DNA from: an uncultured Lachnospiraceae bacterium
GTDB taxonomy: Bacteria; Bacillota; Clostridia; Lachnospirales; Lachnospiraceae
Assembly (NCBI GenBank): GCA_910585905.1
Contig: CAJUID010000053.1
Span: 1-13,626, forward strand
Direction: 5' to 3'
Length of the DNA stretch: 13,626 bases
The position numbers and the translations under genes are program-made. Position 1 is the stretch's first letter. Every line of letters begins with the position of its first letter. Of this stretch, positions 6,360 to 13,529 are shown in pieces. The notes beneath the pieces are model-generated. The model made no database searches, was not told where the DNA came from, and saw only the letters and a program-made list of their open reading frames with translations.

Positions 6360-7048
6360 TAAAAGTTAGCAAAAAACGATGCTAAAAACACAGTAATAAG
6401 TCCCGAAACGGCAATGCTCAGACTGCTCATAGCCCCCTCTACCTCCCCTATCTCCATTGCACGCGCAGTTCCCACCGCATGCGCAGCAGAACCAATTGCA
6501 ATTCCCTTTGCAATCCGCTCTTCAATCCGAAATATCTTACAGATTGATTCTGCCAGTATATTTCCTATTACCCCAGTAATAATAATGACCGCCACGGTAA
6601 TTGTCACAATGCCGCCAAGCTCCTCCGAAATCCCCATTCCAATTGCAGTAGTTATTGATTTGGGAAGCAGTGTCACATATTCTGTATGACTTAGCCCCAT
6701 AATAACCGACATGACTAATACGCACACAACACTCGTTATGGCTCCCGAAAGGATTCCAGCAAGAATCGCCCATATATGACGTTTTAACAGTTCAAACTGC
6801 TCATATAGAGGAACGGCGAGACAGACAGTTGCCGGCGTCAGAAAATAACTTAGGTACTTCGCCCCAGCATTGTATGTCTCATAATCAATATGAAACACTA
6901 CCAAAACAAGAATAACTACTAAAATTGAAATTAAAAGTGGGTTCATAAATGCATAAGGAAACTTTTTTCGGAGCAAAATACCAGCTTCATAAGTCAAAAA
7001 GCTTAACATAACTCCAAAAAATAATGAATTTTGCAATAATTCATTCAT
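6356..7048 (-). CDS. lrgB: LrgB/CidB family membrane protein
   Basis: A 230-residue polytopic membrane protein and partner of LrgA. The family was described as antiholin-like in Staphylococcus aureus; in Bacillus subtilis the LrgAB homologue PftAB (YsbAB) is a pyruvate transporter, so a transport role is at least as likely as a lysis role. Hydrophobic segments lie near 10-25, 36-53, 65-81, 92-117, 145-170 and 210-228. The family signatures are visible: LTPATVCLAVPLY (about 70-82), LLPKSITTAIGM (about 127-138) and HAVGTARAMEIGEVEGAMSSLSI region (190-212). ATG 7048 overlaps the end of lrgA by 8 bases (ATGAATGA), implying translational coupling. Length is normal for the family. The stop lies inside the promoter of the next operon. 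Confidence 0.93.
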   Translation of the reverse strand: MNELLQNSLFFGVMLSFLTYEAGILLRKKFPYAFMNPLLISILVVILVLVVFHIDYETYNAGAKYLSYFLTPATVCLAVPLYEQFELLKRHIWAILAGILSGAITSVVCVLVMSVIMGLSHTEYVTLLPKSITTAIGMGISEELGGIVTITVAVIIITGVIGNILAESICKIFRIEERIAKGIAIGSAAHAVGTARAMEIGEVEGAMSSLSIAVSGLITVFLASFFANFY

Positions 7049-7415
7049 GGCCTCCCACCTCCTCTTTCCGCCTTCGTATGCGGATTATGCATTGTGTCAC
7101 CCTTCCTGCTGCGATCATGACCACAATGGTTGAGATCACTGTGATAACCGCGATTTTTAGCAGTACAGGCTGAAGGGCTCCCCAGGATTCTAAAAGACCA
7201 ACCCCCGCCGGGATAAACATAAGCGGCATAATTTCCACCAAGTATTTCGCCGTCTCCTCCACTGATCCCAGTTTAAGCCAGCCGGTTTCCAGGCATATAA
7301 ATAAAATCAAAAGGCCATAAATGCTTGCTGGTACTGGAAATGGCAAGACATATTTCAATATTTCTCCTAAAAATGAAATAAACAAAATAAGGAATAATTG
7401 TTTGACATATTTCAT
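7041..7415 (-). CDS. lrgA: LrgA/CidA family membrane protein
   Basis: A 124-residue membrane protein of the CidA/LrgA holin-like family, partner of LrgB. Four hydrophobic segments are visible: an N-terminal one (LFLILFISFLGEIL), one around PASIYGLLILFICL, one around YLVEIMPLMFIPAGVGLL (a family signature), and one in the C-terminal part (IAVITVISTIVVMIAAG). The tail is basic (RIRRRK). ATG 7415 is chosen because GAAGGA lies 6 bases before it; the upstream ATG 7442 has no ribosome-binding site and would lie in the gap after glf. The gene follows glf by 47 bases on the same strand and overlaps lrgB, so all three are probably co-transcribed. Confidence 0.92.
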   Translation of the reverse strand: MKYVKQLFLILFISFLGEILKYVLPFPVPASIYGLLILFICLETGWLKLGSVEETAKYLVEIMPLMFIPAGVGLLESWGALQPVLLKIAVITVISTIVVMIAAGRVTQCIIRIRRRKEEVGGHE

Positions 7416-7462
7416 TGAATTTCCTTCTTTCTGCTGTAACAATTCCTCAGTATATCATTTTA

Positions 7463-8563
7463 CTACTTTAATTCTGTGCGGACAGCCTTTAAAGCAGCTT
7501 CTACTACTTTGTCCATATCATAGTAACGGTATTCACCAAGCCGTCCCCCAAAAATCACATTTTGCTCCAGAGCTGCTGCCTCGCGGTACTTTTTAACGAT
7601 CTCCTCATTTTTTGCGTCATTTACTGGATAATACGGTTCGTCCCCTTTTTTCCACTCACTAGGATATTCCCTCGATATCACAGTAACCGGCTGTGTCCCA
7701 AATTCAAAATGTTTATGCTCAATAATTCGAGTATACGGCACCTCGCGCTCTGTATAATTCACCACCGCATTTCCCTGGTAATTTTCCATCTCCAACCTCT
7801 CATGTTCAAAACGCACAGAGCGGTATTCTAACACACCAAACCGGAAATCAAAATACTGATCTAACATTCCCGTATAAACTGTCTTATCTGCAATATCTGG
7901 ATTTGCCTTACGGTACTCAAAATAATCGGTTTGAAGCAACACATCTGCACCCTCCAGCATTTTTTCCACAATCGGAGTATAGCCGCCAACCGGAATACCC
8001 TGATAACGGTCATTAAAATAGTTGTTATCATACACAAAACGTAACGGCAGGCGTTTAATAATAAATGACGGCAGATCCCGACAGTCCCTTCCCCATTGCT
8101 TTTCTGTATATCCTTTTACCAGCTTCTCGTAGACATCCCTTCCTGCCAAGGACAACGCCTGCTCCTCCAAATTTTTCGGTTCTGTAATCCCCAGCTCCGC
8201 AATCTGCCCCGCAATAATATCTTTTGCCTCCTGCGGAGTTTTAATCCCCCACATCTTGCTAAATGTATTCATATTAAACGGCAGGTTATACAACTCATCC
8301 TTATAGACTGCCACTGGCGAATTAATATAATGGTTAAACTCTGCAAACTGGTTCATATACTCCCATATTTCTTTATTTGATGTATGAAATATATGTGCAC
8401 CATATTTATGAACATGAATTCCATCCACAGTTTCACAATAAATATTTCCAGCAACATAATCCCTCTTATCCACTACCAGGCACCTTTTCCCCTGCTTCAT
8501 CGCCTCATAGGTAAAAACTGCCCCAAATAACCCTGCACCCACTATTAAATAATCATAATGCAT
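7463..8563 (-). CDS. glf: UDP-galactopyranose mutase
   Basis: A 366-residue flavoenzyme that interconverts UDP-galactopyranose and UDP-galactofuranose, supplying galactofuranose for surface polysaccharides. The length is typical (about 365-390). An N-terminal FAD-binding dinucleotide fold is shown by YLIVGAGLFG (GAGLFG at 9-14) followed by an acidic-end strand (CLVVDKRDYVAGN). The family motif YGAHIFHT is at 54-61, and the C-terminal GGRLGEYRYYDMD segment closes the FAD site. ATG 8563 is chosen because GGAGGG lies 7 bases upstream; ATG 8578 would overlap that site. It has its own promoter, divergent from csoR, and lrgA lies 47 bases downstream. No other polysaccharide genes are in the window, so it is isolated from a typical glycan cluster. 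Confidence 0.96.
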   Translation of the reverse strand: MHYDYLIVGAGLFGAVFTYEAMKQGKRCLVVDKRDYVAGNIYCETVDGIHVHKYGAHIFHTSNKEIWEYMNQFAEFNHYINSPVAVYKDELYNLPFNMNTFSKMWGIKTPQEAKDIIAGQIAELGITEPKNLEEQALSLAGRDVYEKLVKGYTEKQWGRDCRDLPSFIIKRLPLRFVYDNNYFNDRYQGIPVGGYTPIVEKMLEGADVLLQTDYFEYRKANPDIADKTVYTGMLDQYFDFRFGVLEYRSVRFEHERLEMENYQGNAVVNYTEREVPYTRIIEHKHFEFGTQPVTVISREYPSEWKKGDEPYYPVNDAKNEEIVKKYREAAALEQNVIFGGRLGEYRYYDMDKVVEAALKAVRTELK

Positions 8564-8650
8564 AAAAATTCCCTCCATTCTAATCTTGCCCCGCTAAAAT
8601 AATGCCCCACTGAATAAGACCAGCTTCCAGGCATTCTACAAACATTGTAT

Positions 8651-8678
8651 ATTATACTCCAAAATCACAATTTGTACA
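8651..8678 (-). promoter_or_regulatory. Candidate promoter of glf-lrgAB
   Basis: On the minus strand, TGTACA (8678-8673), a 16-base spacer and a perfect TATAAT (8656-8651). The -35 box is weak (4/6) and the spacer slightly short. Transcription would start about 80 bases before glf. No better candidate is present in the divergent region. Confidence 0.5.
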
Positions 8679-8727
8679 GATAAAAGGAAATACACTTTAG
8701 GGTATATATTGAAATAGAAAAAAATGC

Positions 8728-8756
8728 TTGCATTATACCCTTATAGGGTATATAAT
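8728..8756 (+). promoter_or_regulatory. csoR-copA promoter
   Basis: TTGCAT (8728-8733), exactly 17 bases, then TATAAT (8751-8756). Transcription would start near 8763, about 68 bases before the csoR ATG. The spacer is almost entirely occupied by an inverted repeat, so a bound repressor would cover RNA polymerase contacts. Confidence 0.85.
8734..8752 (+). promoter_or_regulatory. Candidate CsoR operator
   Basis: TATACCC (8734-8740) and GGGTATA (8746-8752) form a 7-bp inverted repeat separated by TTATA. CsoR-type operators are known to be pseudo-palindromes with G/C-tracts flanked by A/T, often ATACCC...GGGTAT, and this matches. It overlaps the spacer and -10 of the csoR promoter, consistent with copper-relieved autorepression. 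A further half-site, TAGGGTATATA, lies at 8698-8708. Confidence 0.75.
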
Positions 8757-8830
8757 CAATTGTATTGGAAAGAGCTGGTAATGGCCACTTTGTACCATAC
8801 AGTATGAATTATATAGAAATGAGGGAAACT

Positions 8831-9196
8831 ATGGAACAAGAAAAAAAATACTGTGACAACGAAACAACTGCTGATTCCTGCACTTGCAGCACAGAGCCAG
8901 ACGCATCTGTCTGCAACCACCGCACAAAGGAACGGTCTGACAAAGAATACCGAGACCTGCAAAACCGCCTCAGCCGCATTGAGGGACAAGTGCGCGGTGT
9001 TAAGAAAATGCTAGAAAACAACGCCTACTGCCCTGACATCCTAGTGCAGGTTTCCGCAATTAACGCTGCTCTAAATAGTTTTAACCGCGTGCTGCTTGCG
9101 AATCACATCCGCACCTGTGTTGCCACAGATATCCGCGAAGACAAACCAGATACCATTGATGAATTTGTTACAATCATCCAAAAACTAATGCGTTAG
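8831..9196 (+). CDS. csoR: CsoR-family copper-sensing transcriptional repressor
   Basis: A 121-residue all-helical repressor of the CsoR/RcnR family that binds its operator without metal and is released by Cu(I). The Cu(I) ligands Cys-His-Cys of the copper-sensing branch are present: C67 (AYCPDIL), H92 and C96 (NHIRTC). The core opens with NRLSRIEGQVRGVKKML, a family hallmark. The first 35 residues form a Cys/His-containing tail with C8, C17, C19, C28 and H30, which is not part of the conserved core and may bind extra metal. ATG 8831 is chosen because GAGGG lies 5 bases upstream and the longer frame from 8765 would begin at the transcription start. It is the first gene of the operon, copA follows, and a palindrome in its own promoter indicates autoregulation. 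Confidence 0.93.
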   Translation: MEQEKKYCDNETTADSCTCSTEPDASVCNHRTKERSDKEYRDLQNRLSRIEGQVRGVKKMLENNAYCPDILVQVSAINAALNSFNRVLLANHIRTCVATDIREDKPDTIDEFVTIIQKLMR

Positions 9197-9313
9197 AGTG
9201 TGTTGAAAGATTTCTGTTTTTATTATGCAATTAATTTATATTTGAAGTATAGCGTACATGAAAAGAAAACACCAAGCAACTGTATCTTCAAAAAACGGAG
9301 GTGAGTTATTACT

Positions 9314-11845
9314 GTGAAACAATATAATGTGACTGGAATGAGCTGTGCTGCCTGCAGCGCCCGCGTAGAAAAGGCCGTCTCGAAGGTAACAGGCGTTACT
9401 TCCTGTTCTGTCAGCCTGCTTACCAACTCTATGGGAGTAGATGGAAACGCCGCTGCACAAGATATTATTGCTGCTGTGGAAGAAGCCGGATATGGAGCCT
9501 CACCAAAAGGCGCAGCAAACCATACAGAAAAAGAAGCCTCTTTCTCTTCCGAGGAAGAGTTCTTAAAGGACAAGGAGACACCAATTTTACGGAAACGCCT
9601 GATTGCTTCTCTTTGCTTCTTGCTTCCTTTAATGTATTTTTCTATGGGACATATGATGTGGAACTGGCCAGCTCCAGCCATTCTCGCTGGAAACCATGTT
9701 GCTATGGGACTGATTCAGCTCTTGTTTACCACAATTATTATGGTAATTAACCAGAAATTTTTTATTAACGGTTTTCGGAGCCTCTGGCACCTCGCCCCAA
9801 ATATGGATGCCCTGGTTGCACTCGGCGCCACTGCTTCCTATATTTACAGCACATATGCCCTATTTGCCATGACAGATGCGCAAATGCGGGGAGATGCCGC
9901 AAAAGTAATGTCTTATATGCATGAATTCTACTTTGAATCCGCAGCAATGATTCTGACACTGATTACTCTTGGAAAAATGTTAGAAGCCCATTCCAAAGGC
10001 AGAACAACAGACGCATTAAAAAAATTAATTAAACTCGCACCAAAGACTGCAATAATAGAACAAGATGGTATAGAAACTGAAATTGCAATTGAACAAGTAA
10101 AAATCAATGATATCTTTGTGGTAAGGCCAGGCGAAAATATTCCTGTTGATGGTATTGTCATCGAGGGCTCCAGCGCAGTTAATGAATCTGCTTTGACCGG
10201 CGAGAGCATTCCAGTTGACAAAGCTATCGGAGACAACGTATCCGCCGCCACATTAAACCAGTCCGGTTTTCTAAGGTGCAAAGCCTCCAGAGTTGGAGAA
10301 GATACTACTCTTTCTCAGATTATCCAAATGGTAAGTGATGCAGCGGCAACCAAAGCACCGATTGCCAAAATCGCTGATAAAGTATCGGGGGTTTTTGTCC
10401 CCTCTGTTATTGCCATCTCTGTTGTCACTATCTTGATATGGCTCTTTGTAGGACAGAGTATCGGTTTTGCTCTGGCACGCGGCATCTCTGTGCTGGTAAT
10501 CAGCTGCCCCTGTGCCCTTGGGCTTGCTACCCCAGTAGCTATCATGGTCGGAAACGGCATGGGAGCCAAAAACGGAATTATGTTTAAGACAGCCGTCTCC
10601 ATGGAAGAAGCTGGAAAAGTACAGATTGTTGCACTGGATAAAACTGGAACAATTACTAATGGTGAACCTAAAGTCACAGATCTTCTTCCGGCAAATGGAT
10701 ATTCGGAAGAAAGTCTTCTTGCTCTTGCTTTTACATTAGAGCAAAAAAGTGAACACCCGCTCGCACGTGCAATTCTCCAAATGGCAGAAGAACGTAAATT
10801 AGATTCAAAAGGTTCTCTGACTAACTTCCAAGCACTGCCAGGAAATGGTCTTTCTGGTACATTAGACGGTAAACCTTTAGCAGGTGGTAACCTAAAATTC
10901 ATTCAAGAGCATGTATCCATTTCAGATGATATGCAAAAAAGGGCTTCATCTTTTGCAGAGGAGGGAAAAACACCTTTATATTTTAGTTTTAATAATCAAC
11001 TTATTGGTATTGTTGCAGTCGCTGATGTAATAAAGGACGATAGCCCACAGGCAGTTCATGAACTCCAGAATATGGGAATCCGTGTTGTTATGCTAACTGG
11101 AGATAATGAGAAAACCGCAAATGCCATTGGCAAACAAGCTGGAGTAGACGAGGTAATCGCTGGTGTATTGCCAGATGGCAAAGAGAATGTAATCCGCTCA
11201 TTAAAAAAAGCAGGCCGTACAGCCATGGTAGGCGATGGAATCAATGACGCTCCTGCACTAACAAGGGCAGATATTGGCATCGCAATTGGCGCTGGAACAG
11301 ATATTGCTATTGACGCGGCTGATGTTGTGTTAATGAAAAGCCGCCTTAGTGATGTGCCTGCCGGAATCCGTCTAAGCCGCGCAACTCTGCGAAATATCCA
11401 TGAAAATTTATTCTGGGCATTCTTTTATAACGTCATTGGAATCCCGTTGGCAGCCGGAGTCTGGTATCCGTTGCTTGGCTGGAAACTAAACCCAATGTTT
11501 GGCGCAGCAGCAATGAGCCTTTCCAGTTTTTGCGTGGTCACAAATGCCCTGCGGCTGAATTGGTTCAATATGCATAATTCAAAAAGAGACAAGAAAATTA
11601 GTCAAAAAGGAAAACAGGAGGAAATAACTATGGAAAAAACAATGAAAATCGAAGGAATGATGTGCGGACACTGTGAAGCTAGAGTACAGAAATGTCTGGA
11701 GGCTCTTTCTGAAGTAGATAATGCCTCTGTCAGCCATGAAAGTGGAACAGCAGTGGTATCTTTAAACTCTGACATTTCAGATGAAATCCTAAAAAAGACC
11801 GTAGAAGACCAGGATTACAAAGTAACTGGTATCACCCATTCTTAA
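9314..11845 (+). CDS. copA: Cu(I)-exporting P1B-type ATPase with fused C-terminal CopZ-like domain
   Basis: An 843-residue inner-membrane pump that exports Cu(I) using ATP. An N-terminal heavy-metal domain has GMSCAAC (C11, C14). Membrane helices follow from about 95. The actuator has TGES (295-298), and the membrane copper site has CPC (398-400). The catalytic domain has DKTGT (phosphorylated D442), HP (481-482) and GDGINDAP (640-647). Y705-N706 and MSLSS (734-738) in the last helices are copper-ATPase signatures. A Lys-rich linker (755-772) joins a second metal domain (773-843) with MMCGHC (C784, C787). The GTG start at 9314 follows GGAGGTGAG by 8 bases. A usual CopA ends near the linker, so the last 71 residues look like a fused CopZ. 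It lies 117 bases after csoR with no convincing promoter of its own. Confidence 0.96.
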   Translation: MKQYNVTGMSCAACSARVEKAVSKVTGVTSCSVSLLTNSMGVDGNAAAQDIIAAVEEAGYGASPKGAANHTEKEASFSSEEEFLKDKETPILRKRLIASLCFLLPLMYFSMGHMMWNWPAPAILAGNHVAMGLIQLLFTTIIMVINQKFFINGFRSLWHLAPNMDALVALGATASYIYSTYALFAMTDAQMRGDAAKVMSYMHEFYFESAAMILTLITLGKMLEAHSKGRTTDALKKLIKLAPKTAIIEQDGIETEIAIEQVKINDIFVVRPGENIPVDGIVIEGSSAVNESALTGESIPVDKAIGDNVSAATLNQSGFLRCKASRVGEDTTLSQIIQMVSDAAATKAPIAKIADKVSGVFVPSVIAISVVTILIWLFVGQSIGFALARGISVLVISCPCALGLATPVAIMVGNGMGAKNGIMFKTAVSMEEAGKVQIVALDKTGTITNGEPKVTDLLPANGYSEESLLALAFTLEQKSEHPLARAILQMAEERKLDSKGSLTNFQALPGNGLSGTLDGKPLAGGNLKFIQEHVSISDDMQKRASSFAEEGKTPLYFSFNNQLIGIVAVADVIKDDSPQAVHELQNMGIRVVMLTGDNEKTANAIGKQAGVDEVIAGVLPDGKENVIRSLKKAGRTAMVGDGINDAPALTRADIGIAIGAGTDIAIDAADVVLMKSRLSDVPAGIRLSRATLRNIHENLFWAFFYNVIGIPLAAGVWYPLLGWKLNPMFGAAAMSLSSFCVVTNALRLNWFNMHNSKRDKKISQKGKQEEITMEKTMKIEGMMCGHCEARVQKCLEALSEVDNASVSHESGTAVVSLNSDISDEILKKTVEDQDYKVTGITHS
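11616..11621 (+). promoter_or_regulatory. Internal ribosome-binding site before the CopZ-like domain
   Basis: AGGAGG lies in frame within the copA linker codons, 8 bases before ATG 11630. It is a perfect Shine-Dalgarno at ideal spacing and would allow independent translation of the CopZ-like domain. Confidence 0.7.
11630..11845 (+). CDS. copZ: Possible separate CopZ-like copper chaperone from an internal start
   Basis: Beginning at ATG 11630 in the copA frame, this 71-residue product would be a complete heavy-metal-associated domain: MKIEGMMCGHCEARV with the CxxC copper ligands at residues 12 and 15, then the expected beta-alpha-beta pattern (VDNASVSHESGTAVVSL, EILKKTVEDQDYKV). Length matches free CopZ chaperones (about 68-75). 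AGGAGG sits 8 bases upstream. There is no stop codon between CopA and this domain, so a full-length fusion must also be made unless translation is interrupted. Cytoplasmic CopZ hands Cu(I) to CopA and in some species to the repressor. Whether the separate product exists is an inference from the ribosome-binding site. Confidence 0.5.
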   Translation: MEKTMKIEGMMCGHCEARVQKCLEALSEVDNASVSHESGTAVVSLNSDISDEILKKTVEDQDYKVTGITHS

Positions 11846-11848
11846 TCA

Positions 11849-11871
11849 TTTCCTATTTAACTTATAGGAAA
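11849..11871. terminator. Weak hairpin after copA
   Basis: TTTCCTAT (11849-11856) and ATAGGAAA (11864-11871) pair around seven bases. There is no T-tract after the stem on the plus strand, so it is more likely a 3' stabiliser or a weak terminator than a strong one. Confidence 0.35.
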
Positions 11872-11905
11872 CTCCTCGGTATGTAGTGAAGTACCTGCCA
11901 TCTTC

Positions 11906-11951
11906 AAACAGCCAGCCATCCTTAATATGACAATAGGATAGCTGGCTGTTT
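11906..11951. terminator. Long hairpin between converging copA and MATE genes
   Basis: AAACAGCCAGC (11906-11916) pairs perfectly with GCTGGCTGTTT (11941-11951). After one mismatch an inner stem ATCCT/AGGAT extends it. Three A/T pairs at the base give a short T-run on each strand. The position between converging genes supports a shared bidirectional terminator, although the T-tracts are short. Confidence 0.7.
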
Positions 11952-11954
11952 GCA

Positions 11955-13337
11955 TTATACTGTTTCCTCTACTATATTTCTAACCCAAATTCCTCTCTTC
12001 AACAAAATCAGACCAACCACCGCTTTAATTATGTCCAAACTACAGTACATAGAGTAAATTAGAATGATATGAAGAGATGTGAGATGAACAATGCAAAATG
12101 CAAATGGAATTGCTACACACCATGTATAGGCACTATCAAACAGAAAGGTAATCCATGTCCTTCCCCCAGAGCGAATTGTAAAATATGTGGCATGCAAAAA
12201 TGCCTGCAGAGGCATTACCATTGCATTAATGCGAATCATAACTCCTGCCATAGAGCGTATCTGCTGTGATGTATTATATAATTTTGGAAAAAGCCCTGAG
12301 GCGAGGAACAGAATGAAGCTTGTTCCAATCGTAGCTAATACTGAAAATGTGATAACCTTGGTAGCTGTTCCCCTTGCTTCCTCAAATTCATTCGCACCCA
12401 GATGCTGACCCACCAAAATTGCTACACAGCTCCCCATAGCTATAAACACAATATTAAATAGGTTTGCAATCGTACTTGTGATATTTAGTGCTGCCACAAC
12501 AGACAAACCGCGCACCGAAAAACATTGGTTAATCATTGCCATACCGCCTGCCCAAAATATTTCATTCAGCATTAAAGGCGTTCCTTTGACCAAAATTTTT
12601 CTAGTCAGTGCTATAGGTACTCTAAGAGATCGAAATGCTCCCACAATAAACAGATTTTTTCTCTTATGAAGATGCGTCCAACATACCACAATAGAACATT
12701 CTATTACCCTTGATATTACCGTTGCTACAGCGGCACCTGCCACCCCTAATTTGGGAGCGCCAAAATTTCCAAAGATTAAAATATAGTTTAACACGAGATT
12801 TACAAAGACAGCCACAATCCCTGCAGCCATCGGCACAACCGTCTCACCTGTCTCTCGAAGCGTGCTGGCATAAATCTGGACAATAATAAAAGGGATAATT
12901 TCAAATAAAATCACGCTCAAATATGTCATTCCATATCCAAATGTCGCCGCTGAATCTTCTGTACTAGACGCTGTTAAAAACATCTGTATCAAATTCTGCC
13001 CAAAACCAATGAAAACAGCGAATGTCAATATCGAAATCACTGCCCCTGTAATAACCTTAAAGCGAAAAGTATCCCTAACTCCTTTAAAGTCCCTGCAGCC
13101 AAAAAACTGCGCCCCAAAAATTCCGGGCCCTGACAGCCCCCCAAATACACACAAATTAAAGACAAACACAAATTGATTGACAATTGCCACCCCTGACATC
13201 TGCTCGGTTCCAAGCTGTCCTACCATAATATTATCCAAAAATCCCACAAAGTTTGTTATGGCATTCTGAACCATAATTGGAACAGCAAGCCACAATAACT
13301 TTTTATAAAATTTCCAATCTCCAAAAAATTTACCCAT
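11955..13337 (-). CDS. MATE family efflux transporter
   Basis: A 460-residue multidrug and toxin extrusion transporter, expected to export organic cations, drugs or metabolites in exchange for Na+ or H+. About twelve hydrophobic segments run through the sequence, as two six-helix halves. The N-terminal WLAVPIMVQNAITNFVGFLD followed by NIMVGQLGTEQMSGVA is the MatE-domain signature, and the second half repeats it with MLNEIFWAGGMAMINQ and AILVGQHLGANEFEEA. Length is typical (440-470). ATG 13337 is the first codon; AAGGAGATGAG lies upstream, with GGAG 12 bases before the ATG, which is rather long. The gene is alone on this strand with its own consensus promoter and a structured leader that suggests attenuation control. 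The substrate cannot be told from the sequence. Confidence 0.94.
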   Translation of the reverse strand: MGKFFGDWKFYKKLLWLAVPIMVQNAITNFVGFLDNIMVGQLGTEQMSGVAIVNQFVFVFNLCVFGGLSGPGIFGAQFFGCRDFKGVRDTFRFKVITGAVISILTFAVFIGFGQNLIQMFLTASSTEDSAATFGYGMTYLSVILFEIIPFIIVQIYASTLRETGETVVPMAAGIVAVFVNLVLNYILIFGNFGAPKLGVAGAAVATVISRVIECSIVVCWTHLHKRKNLFIVGAFRSLRVPIALTRKILVKGTPLMLNEIFWAGGMAMINQCFSVRGLSVVAALNITSTIANLFNIVFIAMGSCVAILVGQHLGANEFEEARGTATKVITFSVLATIGTSFILFLASGLFPKLYNTSQQIRSMAGVMIRINAMVMPLQAFLHATYFTIRSGGRTWITFLFDSAYTWCVAIPFAFCIVHLTSLHIILIYSMYCSLDIIKAVVGLILLKRGIWVRNIVEETV

Positions 13338-13377
13338 CTAAAAACTCATCTCCTTCCTTTCCAATATTTGCGGCAAT

Positions 13378-13455
13378 TTAAACTGCAACACAAAAACAAC
13401 TGCCCTTAAAGCAGTTGTTTTCGTTCTGGATAAAGTTTTTATAAACAACCATCAT
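13378..13455 (-). CDS. Putative 25-codon leader peptide upstream of the MATE gene
   Basis: A small frame starts ATG ATG at 13455 and ends TAA at 13378, within the MATE leader transcript. It begins MMVVYKNFIQ and ends in a Cys/Phe-rich stretch (NNCFKGSCFCVAV). AGG lies 5 bases before the first ATG, a weak ribosome-binding site. The frame runs through the whole terminator hairpin, as attenuator leader peptides do. No homology is claimed; a chance frame of this length is possible. Confidence 0.4.
   Translation of the reverse strand: MMVVYKNFIQNENNCFKGSCFCVAV
13392..13421 (-). terminator. Attenuator-like terminator in the MATE leader
   Basis: On the minus strand AAAACAACTGC (13421-13411) pairs with GCAGTTGTTTT (13403-13393) around the loop TTTAAGG, and the U-tract TTTTT runs to 13392. 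It lies about 55 bases before the MATE ATG, downstream of its promoter. Upstream GTTGTTT (13449-13443) is complementary to AAACAAC in the 5' arm and could form an antiterminator. Confidence 0.7.
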
Positions 13456-13500
13456 CAAAGCCTAAGCCAAATAATGGATGCTATCTGATTTATATTTACT

Positions 13501-13529
13501 ATAATATACAATTTTCGTCATTTTGTCAA
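13501..13529 (-). promoter_or_regulatory. Consensus SigA promoter of the MATE gene
   Basis: On the minus strand, TTGACA (13529-13524) is a perfect -35, followed by a 17-base spacer and TATTAT (13506-13501), a 5/6 -10. Transcription would start near 13494, giving a leader of about 155 nt. Such a strong promoter would fit downstream control by attenuation. Confidence 0.85.

Noticed and set aside
7041..7415. Calling lrgA-lrgB a phage holin/antiholin lysis module
   Set aside because: No endolysin or phage gene is near, and family members include a characterised pyruvate transporter. I keep the family name only.
9197..9313. A separate promoter for copA between csoR and copA
   Set aside because: TTGAAA near 9206 has no -10 box at acceptable spacing, and no operator-like palindrome is present. 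Co-transcription with csoR is simpler.
9223..9681. A 152-codon minus-strand frame opposite the copA start, and another of 195 codons at 10315-10902
   Set aside because: Both are antisense to conserved CopA motifs, have no ribosome-binding site and show no recognisable domain.
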